Shown here one piece after another: positions 25,243 to 33,944 of a DNA stretch of 64,000 bases. Made by a program: the position numbers and the translations under genes. Position 1 is the first letter of the stretch; every line of letters starts with the position of its first letter. The DNA comes from Orbus sasakiae (GTDB lineage Bacteria; Pseudomonadota; Gammaproteobacteria; Enterobacterales; Orbaceae): contig NZ_BAABHY010000001.1 of NCBI RefSeq assembly GCF_039542345.1, positions 62,001-126,000 on the forward strand. The letters are read 5' to 3'. Below the pieces are notes generated by a model. That model was not told the DNA's origin. It did no database searches and was given only the letters and a program-made list of their open reading frames with translations.

Positions 25243-26229
25243 TTATTTTTCAACAACTTCTGCCGCCATATTTAATATTTCATCTGAGAGCACAACACCT
25301 TGACGCTCAGCAGCTTTGGTATTAATGACTAATTGTGTAACATTCCCTACTTGTGGTGGAATATCACCAGGGTTTTCACCATTTAATATACGGATGACAA
25401 TTTTACCAGCTTGTCGACCCAAATTATAGTAGCTCATTCCTAAAGCAGCTATCGCACCGCGACCGGCTGAATCGGGATCCGATGCAACTAACGGAATTTT
25501 ACTTTCATTCGCCACTTTGACTAACGATTCGTATGCTGACACAACATTGTTATCGGTAGTCGTATAAATTAAATCCACTTTACCTTTTAAACTTCTGGCT
25601 GCAGTTGGAATATCAGATGTGCGTTGGGCTGGGGCAGCAATAACTTTAATCCCTTTTGGTGTTAAAATCTCTTGGAGTTGTTTTAATACGATGGTTGAAT
25701 TAACTTCACCTGGACTATAAACATAACCGATTGTCTTTAAATTTGGTTTGATCTTCATCATGACATCAATTTGTGTTTCGAGTGCTAATGCATCAGATAC
25801 GCCGGTAACATTCGTTTTTGATGCATCCCAGCTTGGTGTGAGTTTTGCAACAACGGGGTCAGTCACTGCGGTAAATACAATTGGAATGGTTTTGGTTGTT
25901 GCCGCTAACGCTTGTGAACTCGGCGTTGCAATTCCAACAATAACATCGGGTTTACTGGCAACAAATTGTTTGGCAATTTGCGCTGCATTTGCACTACTGC
26001 CTTGGGCACTTTGATACTGTAATTTCAGGTTTTCACCAACAATATAGCCGTTATCTTTAAGTTCATCCTCAACACCTTTTTTAACGTTATCTAAGGCGGG
26101 GTGTTCTACGATTGCAGTAATTGCAACATATTTCATTTCTTGCTCTACGGCGGATGCAGTGAAAGGAACGATTAATGCACAAACAGCAAGCATCACTGAC
26201 GATAATACGCGGTTTTTAATATGACGCAT
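25243..26229 (-). CDS. ABC transporter substrate-binding protein (COG2984 / TrpX-like)
   Basis: A 328-residue periplasmic binding protein with a signal peptide (basic start, hydrophobic core to about residue 25, TASA cleavage region). The family blocks are ITAIVEHPALDNVKKGVEDEL, QSAQGSSANAAQIAKQFV, IVFTAVTDPVVAKL, IGYVYSPGEVNSTIVLKQL and LIYTTTDNNVVSAYESLV. Relatives include TrpX of streptococci. It is the first gene of the three-gene importer, behind a TyrR-like operator, so an aromatic amino acid or derivative is the likely ligand (inference). A close paralogue lies at 28242-29225. Confidence 0.88.
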   Translation of the reverse strand: MRHIKNRVLSSVMLAVCALIVPFTASAVEQEMKYVAITAIVEHPALDNVKKGVEDELKDNGYIVGENLKLQYQSAQGSSANAAQIAKQFVASKPDVIVGIATPSSQALAATTKTIPIVFTAVTDPVVAKLTPSWDASKTNVTGVSDALALETQIDVMMKIKPNLKTIGYVYSPGEVNSTIVLKQLQEILTPKGIKVIAAPAQRTSDIPTAARSLKGKVDLIYTTTDNNVVSAYESLVKVANESKIPLVASDPDSAGRGAIAALGMSYYNLGRQAGKIVIRILNGENPGDIPPQVGNVTQLVINTKAAERQGVVLSDEILNMAAEVVEK

Positions 26230-26324
26230 TTTGATTTCCTGTAAAGTTTAAATTACAATAATAAAATGGAAGAATACTTAATATAAACTAATTCACATAA
26301 ATTATCCAGCTTGATAATGAGTAT

Positions 26325-26352
26325 AAAATTGTACACATTTGTTTACAATTTT
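26325..26352 (-). promoter_or_regulatory. TyrR-like operator upstream of the COG2984-type ABC operon
   Basis: TGTACA-CATTTG-TTTACA (26330-26347) matches the TyrR box with one mismatch. The symmetry extends outward: AAAATTGTA (26325-26333) and TACAATTTT (26344-26352) are perfect 9-bp arms. The element lies about 100 bp upstream of the binding-protein start. Confidence 0.6.
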
Positions 26353-26740
26353 ATTCAAAGACAATAAAAAGAGAGTTATAGTATCAAAAAAACTCAATAT
26401 GCTTTTTGGGGAATATAATCAAGGTGATAGATGTCGTAATATTAAAATCAGAAAAGAGAGCATCATCAAACCCATTCATCTTACTATCTGATTAATGTTA
26501 GGATAAACAAATCATGTAGGCGCGTTTGGTCGTTAATAACCGATTATCTCAAAATGAAAATAGCATGATCATTATCACATTCTATAACTTGGGCTTTGAG
26601 CTATCATGCTATGATATTTAAAGTATAAATGATGTTGCTTAAGCGTTTATGGTCTAAAACAAAAGTATTGTTCACGTCTTTTTGAACACATTACAGCACA
26701 TCTCAACAAGCTAACTATCGTTACCAATAGGACCCAATTA
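26353..26740. other. Non-coding gap upstream of the ABC operon
   Basis: No convincing reading frame is visible. The notable element is a perfect 10-bp inverted repeat, ATAGCATGAT (26560-26569) and ATCATGCTAT (26603-26612), 33 bp apart. It could be an operator pair or part of a small RNA; nothing else supports either. Confidence 0.35.
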
Positions 26741-26766
26741 AAAAAGCGCTGTTTACACAACGCTTT
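26741..26766 (-). terminator. Terminator of the UbiM-like gene
   Basis: On the minus strand AGCGTTGT pairs with ACAGCGCT (one G-U pair) over a GTAA loop and is followed by a T run, about 25 bp past the stop of the gene at 26792. Confidence 0.8.
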
Positions 26767-26791
26767 GATTAATGTATTTCGTGATTGGCGC

Positions 26792-27988
26792 TTATCCAGT
26801 CAGTTGGCGGATAATTAAATTTTTTAATGGTGGTAGATGATCACTTGCCCGAATAACCATAGAACGAAATGCTCTTGCATAAGGCGTATCATTAGTGAAA
26901 AGTGATACGATCGCATTTGTGCCGTGATACATTAATCGAGTATGTAAGATATGCTTTTGCTGATATTGAGCAAGTAAGTTATGGCTGGCAATACTTTTAC
27001 CTTGCTGATGGGCTTTTATTACGCGTTCACCGAGCAACACTGCACTTTGTAGTCCTAAATTAAACCCGTGTGCGGTCACTGGGTGCATGCCAACCGCTGC
27101 ATCACCAATAAGAGCGGCTCGCTGAGTATAAAATGCATTAGCGTGAACGCCCACAAGTGGGTAATGATGAATAGTACTGCACATTGAAAGTGAACCTAAA
27201 TGACCATTGAGTTGTTGTTCAACATCTCGTGCTAGATCTTCAGGAGACAATTTTAATAGTTCGGCAGCTTTATCATTATTTATGGTAATAACGCAATTAG
27301 TCAGGTGAGCTTCAAGTGGTAGCAAAGCAAGTGTGCGTCCGTAATGGAAACATTCAAACGCGCTATGGTTGTTTGAAATAGTATGCTTTACTCGAAACAC
27401 AATAACAGTCCGTCCAAAATCATGAATATCAGCGGAAATACCAAGTTGGTTACGGACTTGTGATAATCGACTGTCAGCTGCAACGAGTAAACGAGCCTCG
27501 ATGATTTGCCCATTATCTAAGGTTGCATAAGCATGTTCTTTTGTGGTTTTGACGTCGGTCGCTGTATGTTCACACATTAATGTGATATTCGAATATCCCT
27601 GAATCGATGCATAGGCAGCTTTACGAATATTATGATTACTCACTAAAAAACCTAACGAGTCAGCAGGCTTACCACGAGCCGTATCAGGTTGAGGGAAGTG
27701 TAATTGATAATCAGAAACACCATTAACCACTTTAGCATCGCGTAGCCGGTAAATATCTTGTTGTGGTATATGTTGCCACATTCCTAACTCTTGCATGACT
27801 TCACGTGAATAGTGCGTCAGTGCAATATCACGTCCATCAAATGGTGGATCTTGTAAGAGGGATTCTGGGTTCTTTTCAATTAAGGTTATTTTTAAACCGC
27901 TGGTAGCTAAAACACGAGCTAAGCTCAAGCCTGATGGTCCAGCACCAATAATAAGAACGTCAGTTTTAATTTGGGGTAAGGCTGTCAT
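26792..27988 (-). CDS. ubiM: FAD-dependent ubiquinone-biosynthesis hydroxylase, UbiM-like
   Basis: A 398-residue class A flavin monooxygenase. It shows the dinucleotide-binding GAGPSGLSLA motif at the N-terminus, the DG motif region RLLVAADSRLS (where D-S replaces the usual D-G) and the second FAD motif GDAAVGMHPVTAHGFN. UbiH, UbiF and UbiI normally read GxAAHxxxPxAGQGxN; the MHPVTAHGFN form is, to my knowledge, typical of UbiM, a hydroxylase that replaces one or more of these in some proteobacteria. Role: ring hydroxylation in ubiquinone synthesis, requiring oxygen. It sits between two paralogous binding-protein genes on the same strand, with its own terminator. Confidence 0.65.
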   Translation of the reverse strand: MTALPQIKTDVLIIGAGPSGLSLARVLATSGLKITLIEKNPESLLQDPPFDGRDIALTHYSREVMQELGMWQHIPQQDIYRLRDAKVVNGVSDYQLHFPQPDTARGKPADSLGFLVSNHNIRKAAYASIQGYSNITLMCEHTATDVKTTKEHAYATLDNGQIIEARLLVAADSRLSQVRNQLGISADIHDFGRTVIVFRVKHTISNNHSAFECFHYGRTLALLPLEAHLTNCVITINNDKAAELLKLSPEDLARDVEQQLNGHLGSLSMCSTIHHYPLVGVHANAFYTQRAALIGDAAVGMHPVTAHGFNLGLQSAVLLGERVIKAHQQGKSIASHNLLAQYQQKHILHTRLMYHGTNAIVSLFTNDTPYARAFRSMVIRASDHLPPLKNLIIRQLTG

Positions 27989-28190
27989 TTTTGCCTCCTA
28001 TCATGTCAATCATGAGTAGGATAACCTAAAATGATAATATAAAACAGAGGTAGCTTGATTTCAATGATGATAGTTTGTTGATTTGACGAACATTTAACAG
28101 GTTAAAGTGCATAATTTCTCAAATTGTTAAACAAGCCATGTTGGGATTTGATAAACCATGACATGACATTCTCAATGAATTTTACAATTA

Positions 28191-28210
28191 TGCCTTGATA
28201 ATCCAAGGCA
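28191..28210 (-). terminator. Hairpin after the second binding-protein gene
   Basis: TGCCTTG and CAAGGCA form a 7-bp stem with a 6-nt loop about 30 bp past the stop of the gene at 28242. The tail is AT-rich without a long T run. Confidence 0.5.
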
Positions 28211-28241
28211 CTATTGTCTTTATTTAACGATAATACGCATA

Positions 28242-29225
28242 TTATTTTGAGTTAATCACTCGGTAAGCCGATTTAATCACATCTTCGGGTAACACAACAC
28301 CTTGGCGTTTAGCTGCTTCAAGATTAATGACAAGATGAGTTTCTTGCCCCGTTTCTGGCGCGATATCACCAGGTTTTTCACCTTTTAAAATACGGACAAC
28401 AAGCTTACCCGATTGACGACCCACGTCATAATAACTCATTCCAAATGCCGCTACGGCACCACGTTCTATGGCATCAGGGAATGATGCGAGTAATGGAATT
28501 TTATTTTCATTAGCAAACTTAACTAATGATTCATAGGCTGACACGACATTATTATCTGTCGTCGTATAAATTAAATCGACTTTACCTTTTAAGCTTTTTG
28601 CCGCGGTGGGGATATCGGCCGTTCTTTGCGCTGGCACCGCGACAATATTGATATTTTGCAGTGCTAACAACTCTTGTAACTGCTTTAAAACAATAGTTGA
28701 ATTAATTTCACCCGGGCTATAGATGTACCCGACGGATTTCAGATTTGGCACAATCGTTTTCATAAAACTAATTTGTGGCGCTAATTCTAAATAATCAGAC
28801 ACACCTGTAATATTTGTACCAGTAGGCTGCCAATTTTTGGTCAGCTTTGCTGCAATCGGATCGGTTATGCCAGCAAAAACCAATGGAATTGTTTTTGTTG
28901 AGGCAGCAACCGCTTGTGCACTTGGCGTTGCAATGGCTACAATCACATCCGGTTTATTGGCAACAAATTGTTTGGCGATTTGTGCGGCATTTGCACTGCT
29001 ACCTTGAGCACTTTGATATTGCACATTAAGGTCTTTACCTAGCTGATAACCTTGTGCGCTAAGCTCATCTTTTACGCCATCACGAATCTCATCAAGCGAA
29101 GGGTGTTCAACAATCGCCGTGATCGCGACATGTTTAATCTCATTTGCATAGCTAAAAATCGGTATGATAATAGCAGCAACTAGGCTACTCGTTTTTAAAA
29201 ACGATAAAAAAGGATGTTTTAACAT
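28242..29225 (-). CDS. Orphan COG2984-type substrate-binding protein (paralogue)
   Basis: A 327-residue secreted binding protein (signal peptide ending near SYA, about residue 27) very similar along its whole length to the one at 25243-26229; for example QSAQGSSANAAQIAKQFV and LIYTTTDNNVVSAYESLV are shared exactly. No permease or ATPase adjoins it, so it probably feeds the importer at 23440-25181 with a second ligand or affinity. Its upstream 70 bp hold no TyrR-like box, so it may be controlled differently. It reads as a local duplication later separated by the UbiM-like gene. Confidence 0.85.
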   Translation of the reverse strand: MLKHPFLSFLKTSSLVAAIIIPIFSYANEIKHVAITAIVEHPSLDEIRDGVKDELSAQGYQLGKDLNVQYQSAQGSSANAAQIAKQFVANKPDVIVAIATPSAQAVAASTKTIPLVFAGITDPIAAKLTKNWQPTGTNITGVSDYLELAPQISFMKTIVPNLKSVGYIYSPGEINSTIVLKQLQELLALQNINIVAVPAQRTADIPTAAKSLKGKVDLIYTTTDNNVVSAYESLVKFANENKIPLLASFPDAIERGAVAAFGMSYYDVGRQSGKLVVRILKGEKPGDIAPETGQETHLVINLEAAKRQGVVLPEDVIKSAYRVINSK

Positions 29226-29293
29226 AATGTATCTCTAAACTAGTACGATGATTTTTGTATTGTAGCGAGAATAACACTAAATGTTAAGTACTT

Positions 29294-31183
29294 TTATTTA
29301 ATTTTATATTTTTGTAAATAATCAACAGCAAGTTGCTGCGCTTTAACTAAATGACTTGGTGACAGTTTATCAGCAATTAAATTAAGTATATTTTTAGCTT
29401 GTTTATGGCCATTTTGATCGGCAATGTAGGCCCACGCATAAGCCTCTATCAGTGCATTTTCTTTAATTGGATGACCGTAGAGTAAGTTTGCTAAATTATA
29501 TTGTGCGGCAAGGTAGTTGTTTTCAGCTGCTTGTGTATACCAAACTAGCGCCTGACTATAATTCTTTTTGTTTTGTTCAAACACACCTAATTGATTGGCA
29601 CTTTCTGCATTGCCTTGTTTGGCTGCCTTTGTGTACCACCAAGCGGCTTTAAGTTGATTACGAAATTGTTTTTGGTAGAGTTTGGCAACCGCGACGATCG
29701 CATCGACATAATCATTATCCGCTGATTTTTTGTACCAATAAAGCGCGGACTCTTTATTCTTGGGCACTGCTTTACCATATTGATAAAATAATCCCAGATT
29801 ATATTGAGCAACTTCATCATTTTGTTCAGCCGCTTGCTGATACCAATATAAAGCAAGTTGTTGATCTTGTTTTACACCATAGCCATTATCATAAAAATAA
29901 CCCAGATTATTTTGTGCAGGTGGATAACCTTCGTTGGCGGCCTTATCATAATAATAAAAGGCTTTATTGTAATCGGCAATAGCACTTATTTTACCGGATT
30001 CATGGAGGTAACCCATTCTAAATATTGCTTTAACTGATCCTTGGTCGGCAGCCAATAAATACCATTTACTTGCATCATCCAAATTAATTTCTGTGCCATA
30101 ACCAAACTCATAGATGATACCTAAATTGTATTGTGCTTTCATATTACCCACATCGGCAGCTTGTTGATACCAATAGAGAGCTTTAATATCATCTTGCTCG
30201 ACAGCGTCACCTTGCTGATAAAAATAGCCTAATCTTTCCATTGCATCACCATCACCACTTTCAGCAGCTTTGGTATACCAGTATAATGCGGTTTCATTAT
30301 TGATAGTCACGCCGCCTTTACCAAATTCATAAATTAATGCTAAATTATATTGGCAATCAGTCTGACCTAATTCTGCAGCTTTGGTATACCACATGATGGC
30401 TTTATTATAGTCTTGGGGAATATTGTTTCCCACTTCATAAAGATAAGCGAGTGCAAACATTGCGCTCACATAACCTTGATCAGCAGACTGATTATACCAC
30501 TCAACCGCTTGAGGATAATCAATGGTTTGCCCTTTACCGTATTGATATATTAACCCTAAATTATATTGCGCGATTTTATTGTTTAATAATGCCGCTTTTT
30601 GATACCAGTAGAACGCTTTTTGATAATCTTGTTCAAGGTCTGGACTTTCTTCATAGAGATAACCAATTGACGTCATCGCATCGCTAAAATTTTGTTCAGC
30701 GGCTTTTTGATACCAATGCAGAGCTTGTTGAGTATCCACCGTTTGGTAATATGTACCTTGTTCATAAATAATCGCTAATTTATATTGCGCATAAACATTA
30801 CCTTGCGTAGCAGCGGCTAAGTAGAAGGGTAAAAAGTTGTAAGGATTGTTGGTATCAATATTGACGTTTTCTGTTACGGCTCTTTGATACCAGTATAGAG
30901 CTTTTACAGGATCTTTTATGGTACCAATGCCTTTTTCATGCATTGACGCAAGATTAAATGCGGCTTGCTGATGGTGTTGCTCTGCGGCCTTTTGATACCA
31001 TAACAAAGCATTATTGAGGTCTTCTTGGCTAGCATCAATACGATCATATTGAAGAGCTTGTTCGAACTGTGATTGAGGATCAGTAATGGCGAGTTGTGCT
31101 GACGAATAATCACTTTCATCAGCGACAGCTAATATTGGGAAAAAGCAACAAACCAAGGTTATGAGAAAGAAAGTTTTGCGCAT
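29294..31183 (-). CDS. Secreted Sel1-repeat (TPR-like) protein
   Basis: From the ATG at 31183 this is 629 residues: a signal peptide (MRKTFFLITL..., cleavage near AVA-DE) followed by about 14-15 Sel1 repeats of around 36 residues, each with the pattern ALxWYxxAAxxGxxxAQYNLGxxYxxG. From about repeat 3 two repeat types alternate (one ending AQYNLGLIYxxGKG, the other AMxxLGYLYExG...QD), so the array seems to have grown by copying a two-repeat unit. Sel1 arrays are solenoids for protein-protein binding. With a signal peptide and no membrane anchor it should be periplasmic or secreted. I chose this ATG over a GTG three codons upstream, which has no ribosome-binding site. Confidence 0.9.
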   Translation of the reverse strand: MRKTFFLITLVCCFFPILAVADESDYSSAQLAITDPQSQFEQALQYDRIDASQEDLNNALLWYQKAAEQHHQQAAFNLASMHEKGIGTIKDPVKALYWYQRAVTENVNIDTNNPYNFLPFYLAAATQGNVYAQYKLAIIYEQGTYYQTVDTQQALHWYQKAAEQNFSDAMTSIGYLYEESPDLEQDYQKAFYWYQKAALLNNKIAQYNLGLIYQYGKGQTIDYPQAVEWYNQSADQGYVSAMFALAYLYEVGNNIPQDYNKAIMWYTKAAELGQTDCQYNLALIYEFGKGGVTINNETALYWYTKAAESGDGDAMERLGYFYQQGDAVEQDDIKALYWYQQAADVGNMKAQYNLGIIYEFGYGTEINLDDASKWYLLAADQGSVKAIFRMGYLHESGKISAIADYNKAFYYYDKAANEGYPPAQNNLGYFYDNGYGVKQDQQLALYWYQQAAEQNDEVAQYNLGLFYQYGKAVPKNKESALYWYKKSADNDYVDAIVAVAKLYQKQFRNQLKAAWWYTKAAKQGNAESANQLGVFEQNKKNYSQALVWYTQAAENNYLAAQYNLANLLYGHPIKENALIEAYAWAYIADQNGHKQAKNILNLIADKLSPSHLVKAQQLAVDYLQKYKIK

Positions 31184-31216
31184 CTGATCCACTTAAAATT
31201 GAGTACTTCATTATTA

Positions 31217-32140
31217 TTATGTTGATAATAATAACGGATTTACCCCACTTTTCGCAAATTTCTCTTGTTCTGTTTCCATATCTAATACTAACGAGTTAAT
31301 GTCATCTGCAATAATATCAAGGTGTGGATCACGCTCTTGATTAAAAACTTTTAGATAGCTATGGCAATGATCGCAACATTCTGTTTTGACAGCAGATAAT
31401 GCATCATCAAGTGAATAATAAGTAATATTTTCCATATTGTCACAGTTGGTACATTTTGATCTTGGCACATACCATTCACTTTCACACAAGCTACAATGTA
31501 AATACCGTAAACCAACATGACTACCAAGATGGACAATACTTGCGACAGGGCTACTTTGACAAACTGGGCATAGCCAACGATGTTCGCCCATTTGTGCAAC
31601 CGCTTTCCCCGGAAGGTGATGTGCTAATTGACTATAGTAGACAGACATAGCAGACCAGATAAATAACGCTTCATTATTATTAACTTGTTCAAATTGACCA
31701 TTACGTAGTAGATTTGCTTTATCTGTAAGTTGTTGCACGGTATTTTGTGCAAGTGCCTCTATGGTCTGATCAATCTCAGAGTTGATGTTTACTACGGCAT
31801 CCATGATTGGAGATAGGTAATCAATCCATTGCGTATCGACTGGATAATGTGAGATTGATAATGGTGCCACCTTTTGCTGTGCAGCAGATGCCACTGTATT
31901 TGTAAGATCACATTTAATCGGTGAATTTTCAATTAACTTCGCCTGTTCCAAAACGATTTTAGCACAAAAGTTAAGATAATCAGTGAATGGACTATCTTTG
32001 GCTAAAAACGCCATACGCTTAGCACGATGCTGATAAAGTGTTTTCGGATTAGGATAAAATAGTAATGGGATTTTACTAATAATACTGGTTTTGTCGTTTT
32101 GCTCTGCTAGCTGTTCTTGTGGAACAATATTAATACTCAT
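31217..32140 (-). CDS. fdhE: Formate dehydrogenase accessory protein
   Basis: FdhE is a cytoplasmic, rubredoxin-like iron protein needed for assembly of respiratory formate dehydrogenases. From the ATG at 32140 it is 307 residues and starts MSINIVPQEQL like E. coli FdhE (MSIRIIPQ); an upstream ATG at 32176 adds 12 unconserved residues. The four cysteine pairs expected in the C-terminal half are present: CPVC, CSLC, CTNC and CDHC. It is the last gene after fdoGHI, as in E. coli, separated from fdoI by 140 bp containing a stable hairpin. Confidence 0.93.
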   Translation of the reverse strand: MSINIVPQEQLAEQNDKTSIISKIPLLFYPNPKTLYQHRAKRMAFLAKDSPFTDYLNFCAKIVLEQAKLIENSPIKCDLTNTVASAAQQKVAPLSISHYPVDTQWIDYLSPIMDAVVNINSEIDQTIEALAQNTVQQLTDKANLLRNGQFEQVNNNEALFIWSAMSVYYSQLAHHLPGKAVAQMGEHRWLCPVCQSSPVASIVHLGSHVGLRYLHCSLCESEWYVPRSKCTNCDNMENITYYSLDDALSAVKTECCDHCHSYLKVFNQERDPHLDIIADDINSLVLDMETEQEKFAKSGVNPLLLST

Positions 32141-32210
32141 GTTTAACCTATTATTAAAAGTAACCGATTTGAACATTTAGATGAGTTCGTAATGATATGG
32201 CACTATTTAT

Positions 32211-32248
32211 CGGTGCAACTTGTTAATATTCATTAAGCAAGTGCACCG
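32211..32248 (-). repeat. Hairpin between fdoI and fdhE
   Basis: CGGTGCA pairs with TGCACCG, and after one bulged base CTTG pairs with CAAG, giving an 11-bp interrupted stem with a 15-nt loop. It lies about 30 bp past the fdoI stop and could attenuate transcription into fdhE or stabilise fdoGHI mRNA. Confidence 0.5.
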
Positions 32249-32280
32249 TTATATTGGCTTAGTGTGAATAAAGCGACTGA

Positions 32281-32967
32281 TTATACCGTTTTTTGTTCGG
32301 CATTTTGGTTATCGTCAGCGGGGGCTTTTTGTTCTGCTTCATACACGGCTTTCATTTCGTCATGATACCATTTTGAGTGGTTTTTTCGAGCCCAAGCTCG
32401 AGAAACATAACCTGTAATCATACCTTTGATCGATCCTTTAACCCAAATTGCCATGTAAGCATGACCAATAATGAGTAAAATAAGGCCAATGGCCGCCACA
32501 GAATGAAAAAAGATAGCAATACGAATAATTTCAATTGAAAAATAATCAGAAAAATAGCGGCGCCACATCACAAATCCGGTGACAAGTAACACACTAATAA
32601 GACTCATTATGCACCAAAACAGAAATTTTTGCCCAGCATTATATTTACCGATTGGAATATCTTCTGGCTCTTTACCTGCAATGACTTTATCAATGTGTTT
32701 CATCCAACGTACATCATCTTTATTGGGGATATTATGATGTGCGAGTTTAATTAACATAAACATTAATAAAATAAATATGATGCATCCCAAAAATGGGTGT
32801 AGTTCTCTGACGAGTTGTGGCGTACCGAGTACTAAACCAAAAGCTTTAATTGATGGAAAGAACAGTGATAATCCTGATAACGCTGTTAGCAAAAATAATA
32901 TCACAATGCAGATGTGACAAAATCTGACAATTAATGGTGTTCTTAAAATCATTCCATTTTTATTCAT
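32281..32967 (-). CDS. fdoI: Formate dehydrogenase cytochrome b556 (gamma) subunit
   Basis: This is the membrane subunit that carries two b haems and passes electrons to the quinone pool. From the ATG at 32967 it is 228 residues with four membrane helices. Haem-ligand histidines fit the family positions: one in helix 1 (RFCHICIVILF), LHPFLGC, FHSVAAIG and GHAYMAIWVKGSIKGMITG. The open frame runs upstream to 33309 inside fdoH in another frame; that part is a shadow. The start overlaps the end of fdoH by 8 bp, so translation is probably coupled. The C-terminal tail is longer and more charged than in E. coli. Confidence 0.93.
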   Translation of the reverse strand: MNKNGMILRTPLIVRFCHICIVILFLLTALSGLSLFFPSIKAFGLVLGTPQLVRELHPFLGCIIFILLMFMLIKLAHHNIPNKDDVRWMKHIDKVIAGKEPEDIPIGKYNAGQKFLFWCIMSLISVLLVTGFVMWRRYFSDYFSIEIIRIAIFFHSVAAIGLILLIIGHAYMAIWVKGSIKGMITGYVSRAWARKNHSKWYHDEMKAVYEAEQKAPADDNQNAEQKTV

Positions 32968-33925
32968 GACGTTTCCCCTCAATGACAGATGACGTTGATT
33001 TTGACTTATCTGCCATGAATGCTTGACGAGCGTGTCTGTCAAACTCTTTTTCATTTTCGATATCGTCTTCATCGACTTCAATTGGACCCGCAGCCATATA
33101 ATGGAAAACGAGGCCTGCAAAGGTTGCAACGAATGCGGCTGCAGAGAGTGGTTTCCAAGTACCTTTCCAGAATTTAACAATTTCACTAATATGCGGGTCT
33201 TGCGGTAAACCATGATATAAGTTAGGTTGATCGGCATGATGTAATACATACATGACATGTGTACCACCGACACCTTCAGGATTATACAGTCCAGCATTTT
33301 TATAACCACGGTTATTCAAGTCAATAATCCGTTTGTCAGCATAATTAATCATGTCTTCTTTGGTACCAAAATGAATTGCACCTGTTGGGCAAGTTTTAAC
33401 ACAAGCCGGTTCCTGACCTACCGCAACGCGATCCACACACAATGTGCATTTATAAGCGTGATTATCTTCTTTACTAATTCGTGGCACATTGAATGGGCAA
33501 CCTGCAACGCAGTAACCACAACCAATACAATGTTCTGATTGGAAATCAACAATACCATTGGCATATTGAATGATTGCACCTTCTGCAGGACAGGCTTTTA
33601 AGCATCCAGGATCGCTACAGTGCATACATCCATCTTTACGAATTAACCATTCAAATTTACCGTTTACTTCAACTTCTGAAAAACGCATGACGGTCCAAGC
33701 TTTGGGTTCCAAATCAGCCGGATTATCATAAACACCAACGGTGTTACCAATTTCAGGTCGAAGATCATTCCATTCGCCACAAGCAACTTGACACGCTTTA
33801 CAACCAATGCAGGTTGTGACATCAATCAATTTGGCAACTTCTTGTTGAAAATCGCGCGCTTTAGGTGCTGGTGTCAGTTGATTAGTGGCTGAACGTCTTA
33901 TGATGTCTTGAGTTTGTAATGACAT
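32960..33925 (-). CDS. fdoH: Formate dehydrogenase iron-sulfur (beta) subunit
   Basis: A 321-residue periplasm-facing subunit that wires electrons from the molybdenum subunit to the haem subunit through four [4Fe-4S] clusters. The cysteine clusters are visible in order: CIGCKACQVACGEWN (about residue 38), CMHCSDPGCLKACP, CIGCGYCVAGCPFNVP and CTLCVDR...CVKTCP. One membrane helix near residue 255 (PLSAAAFVATFAGLVFHYMAAG) anchors it. An ideal AGGAGG site precedes the start, and it follows fdoG after 19 bp. Confidence 0.96.
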   Translation of the reverse strand: MSLQTQDIIRRSATNQLTPAPKARDFQQEVAKLIDVTTCIGCKACQVACGEWNDLRPEIGNTVGVYDNPADLEPKAWTVMRFSEVEVNGKFEWLIRKDGCMHCSDPGCLKACPAEGAIIQYANGIVDFQSEHCIGCGYCVAGCPFNVPRISKEDNHAYKCTLCVDRVAVGQEPACVKTCPTGAIHFGTKEDMINYADKRIIDLNNRGYKNAGLYNPEGVGGTHVMYVLHHADQPNLYHGLPQDPHISEIVKFWKGTWKPLSAAAFVATFAGLVFHYMAAGPIEVDEDDIENEKEFDRHARQAFMADKSKSTSSVIEGKRHE

Positions 33926-33944
33926 AATTTTTGCCTCCTATTCA

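Noticed and set aside
32968..33309. Long N-terminal extension of the fdoI frame
   Set aside because: It lies antiphase within fdoH and has no family similarity; the conserved FdoI start is at 32967.
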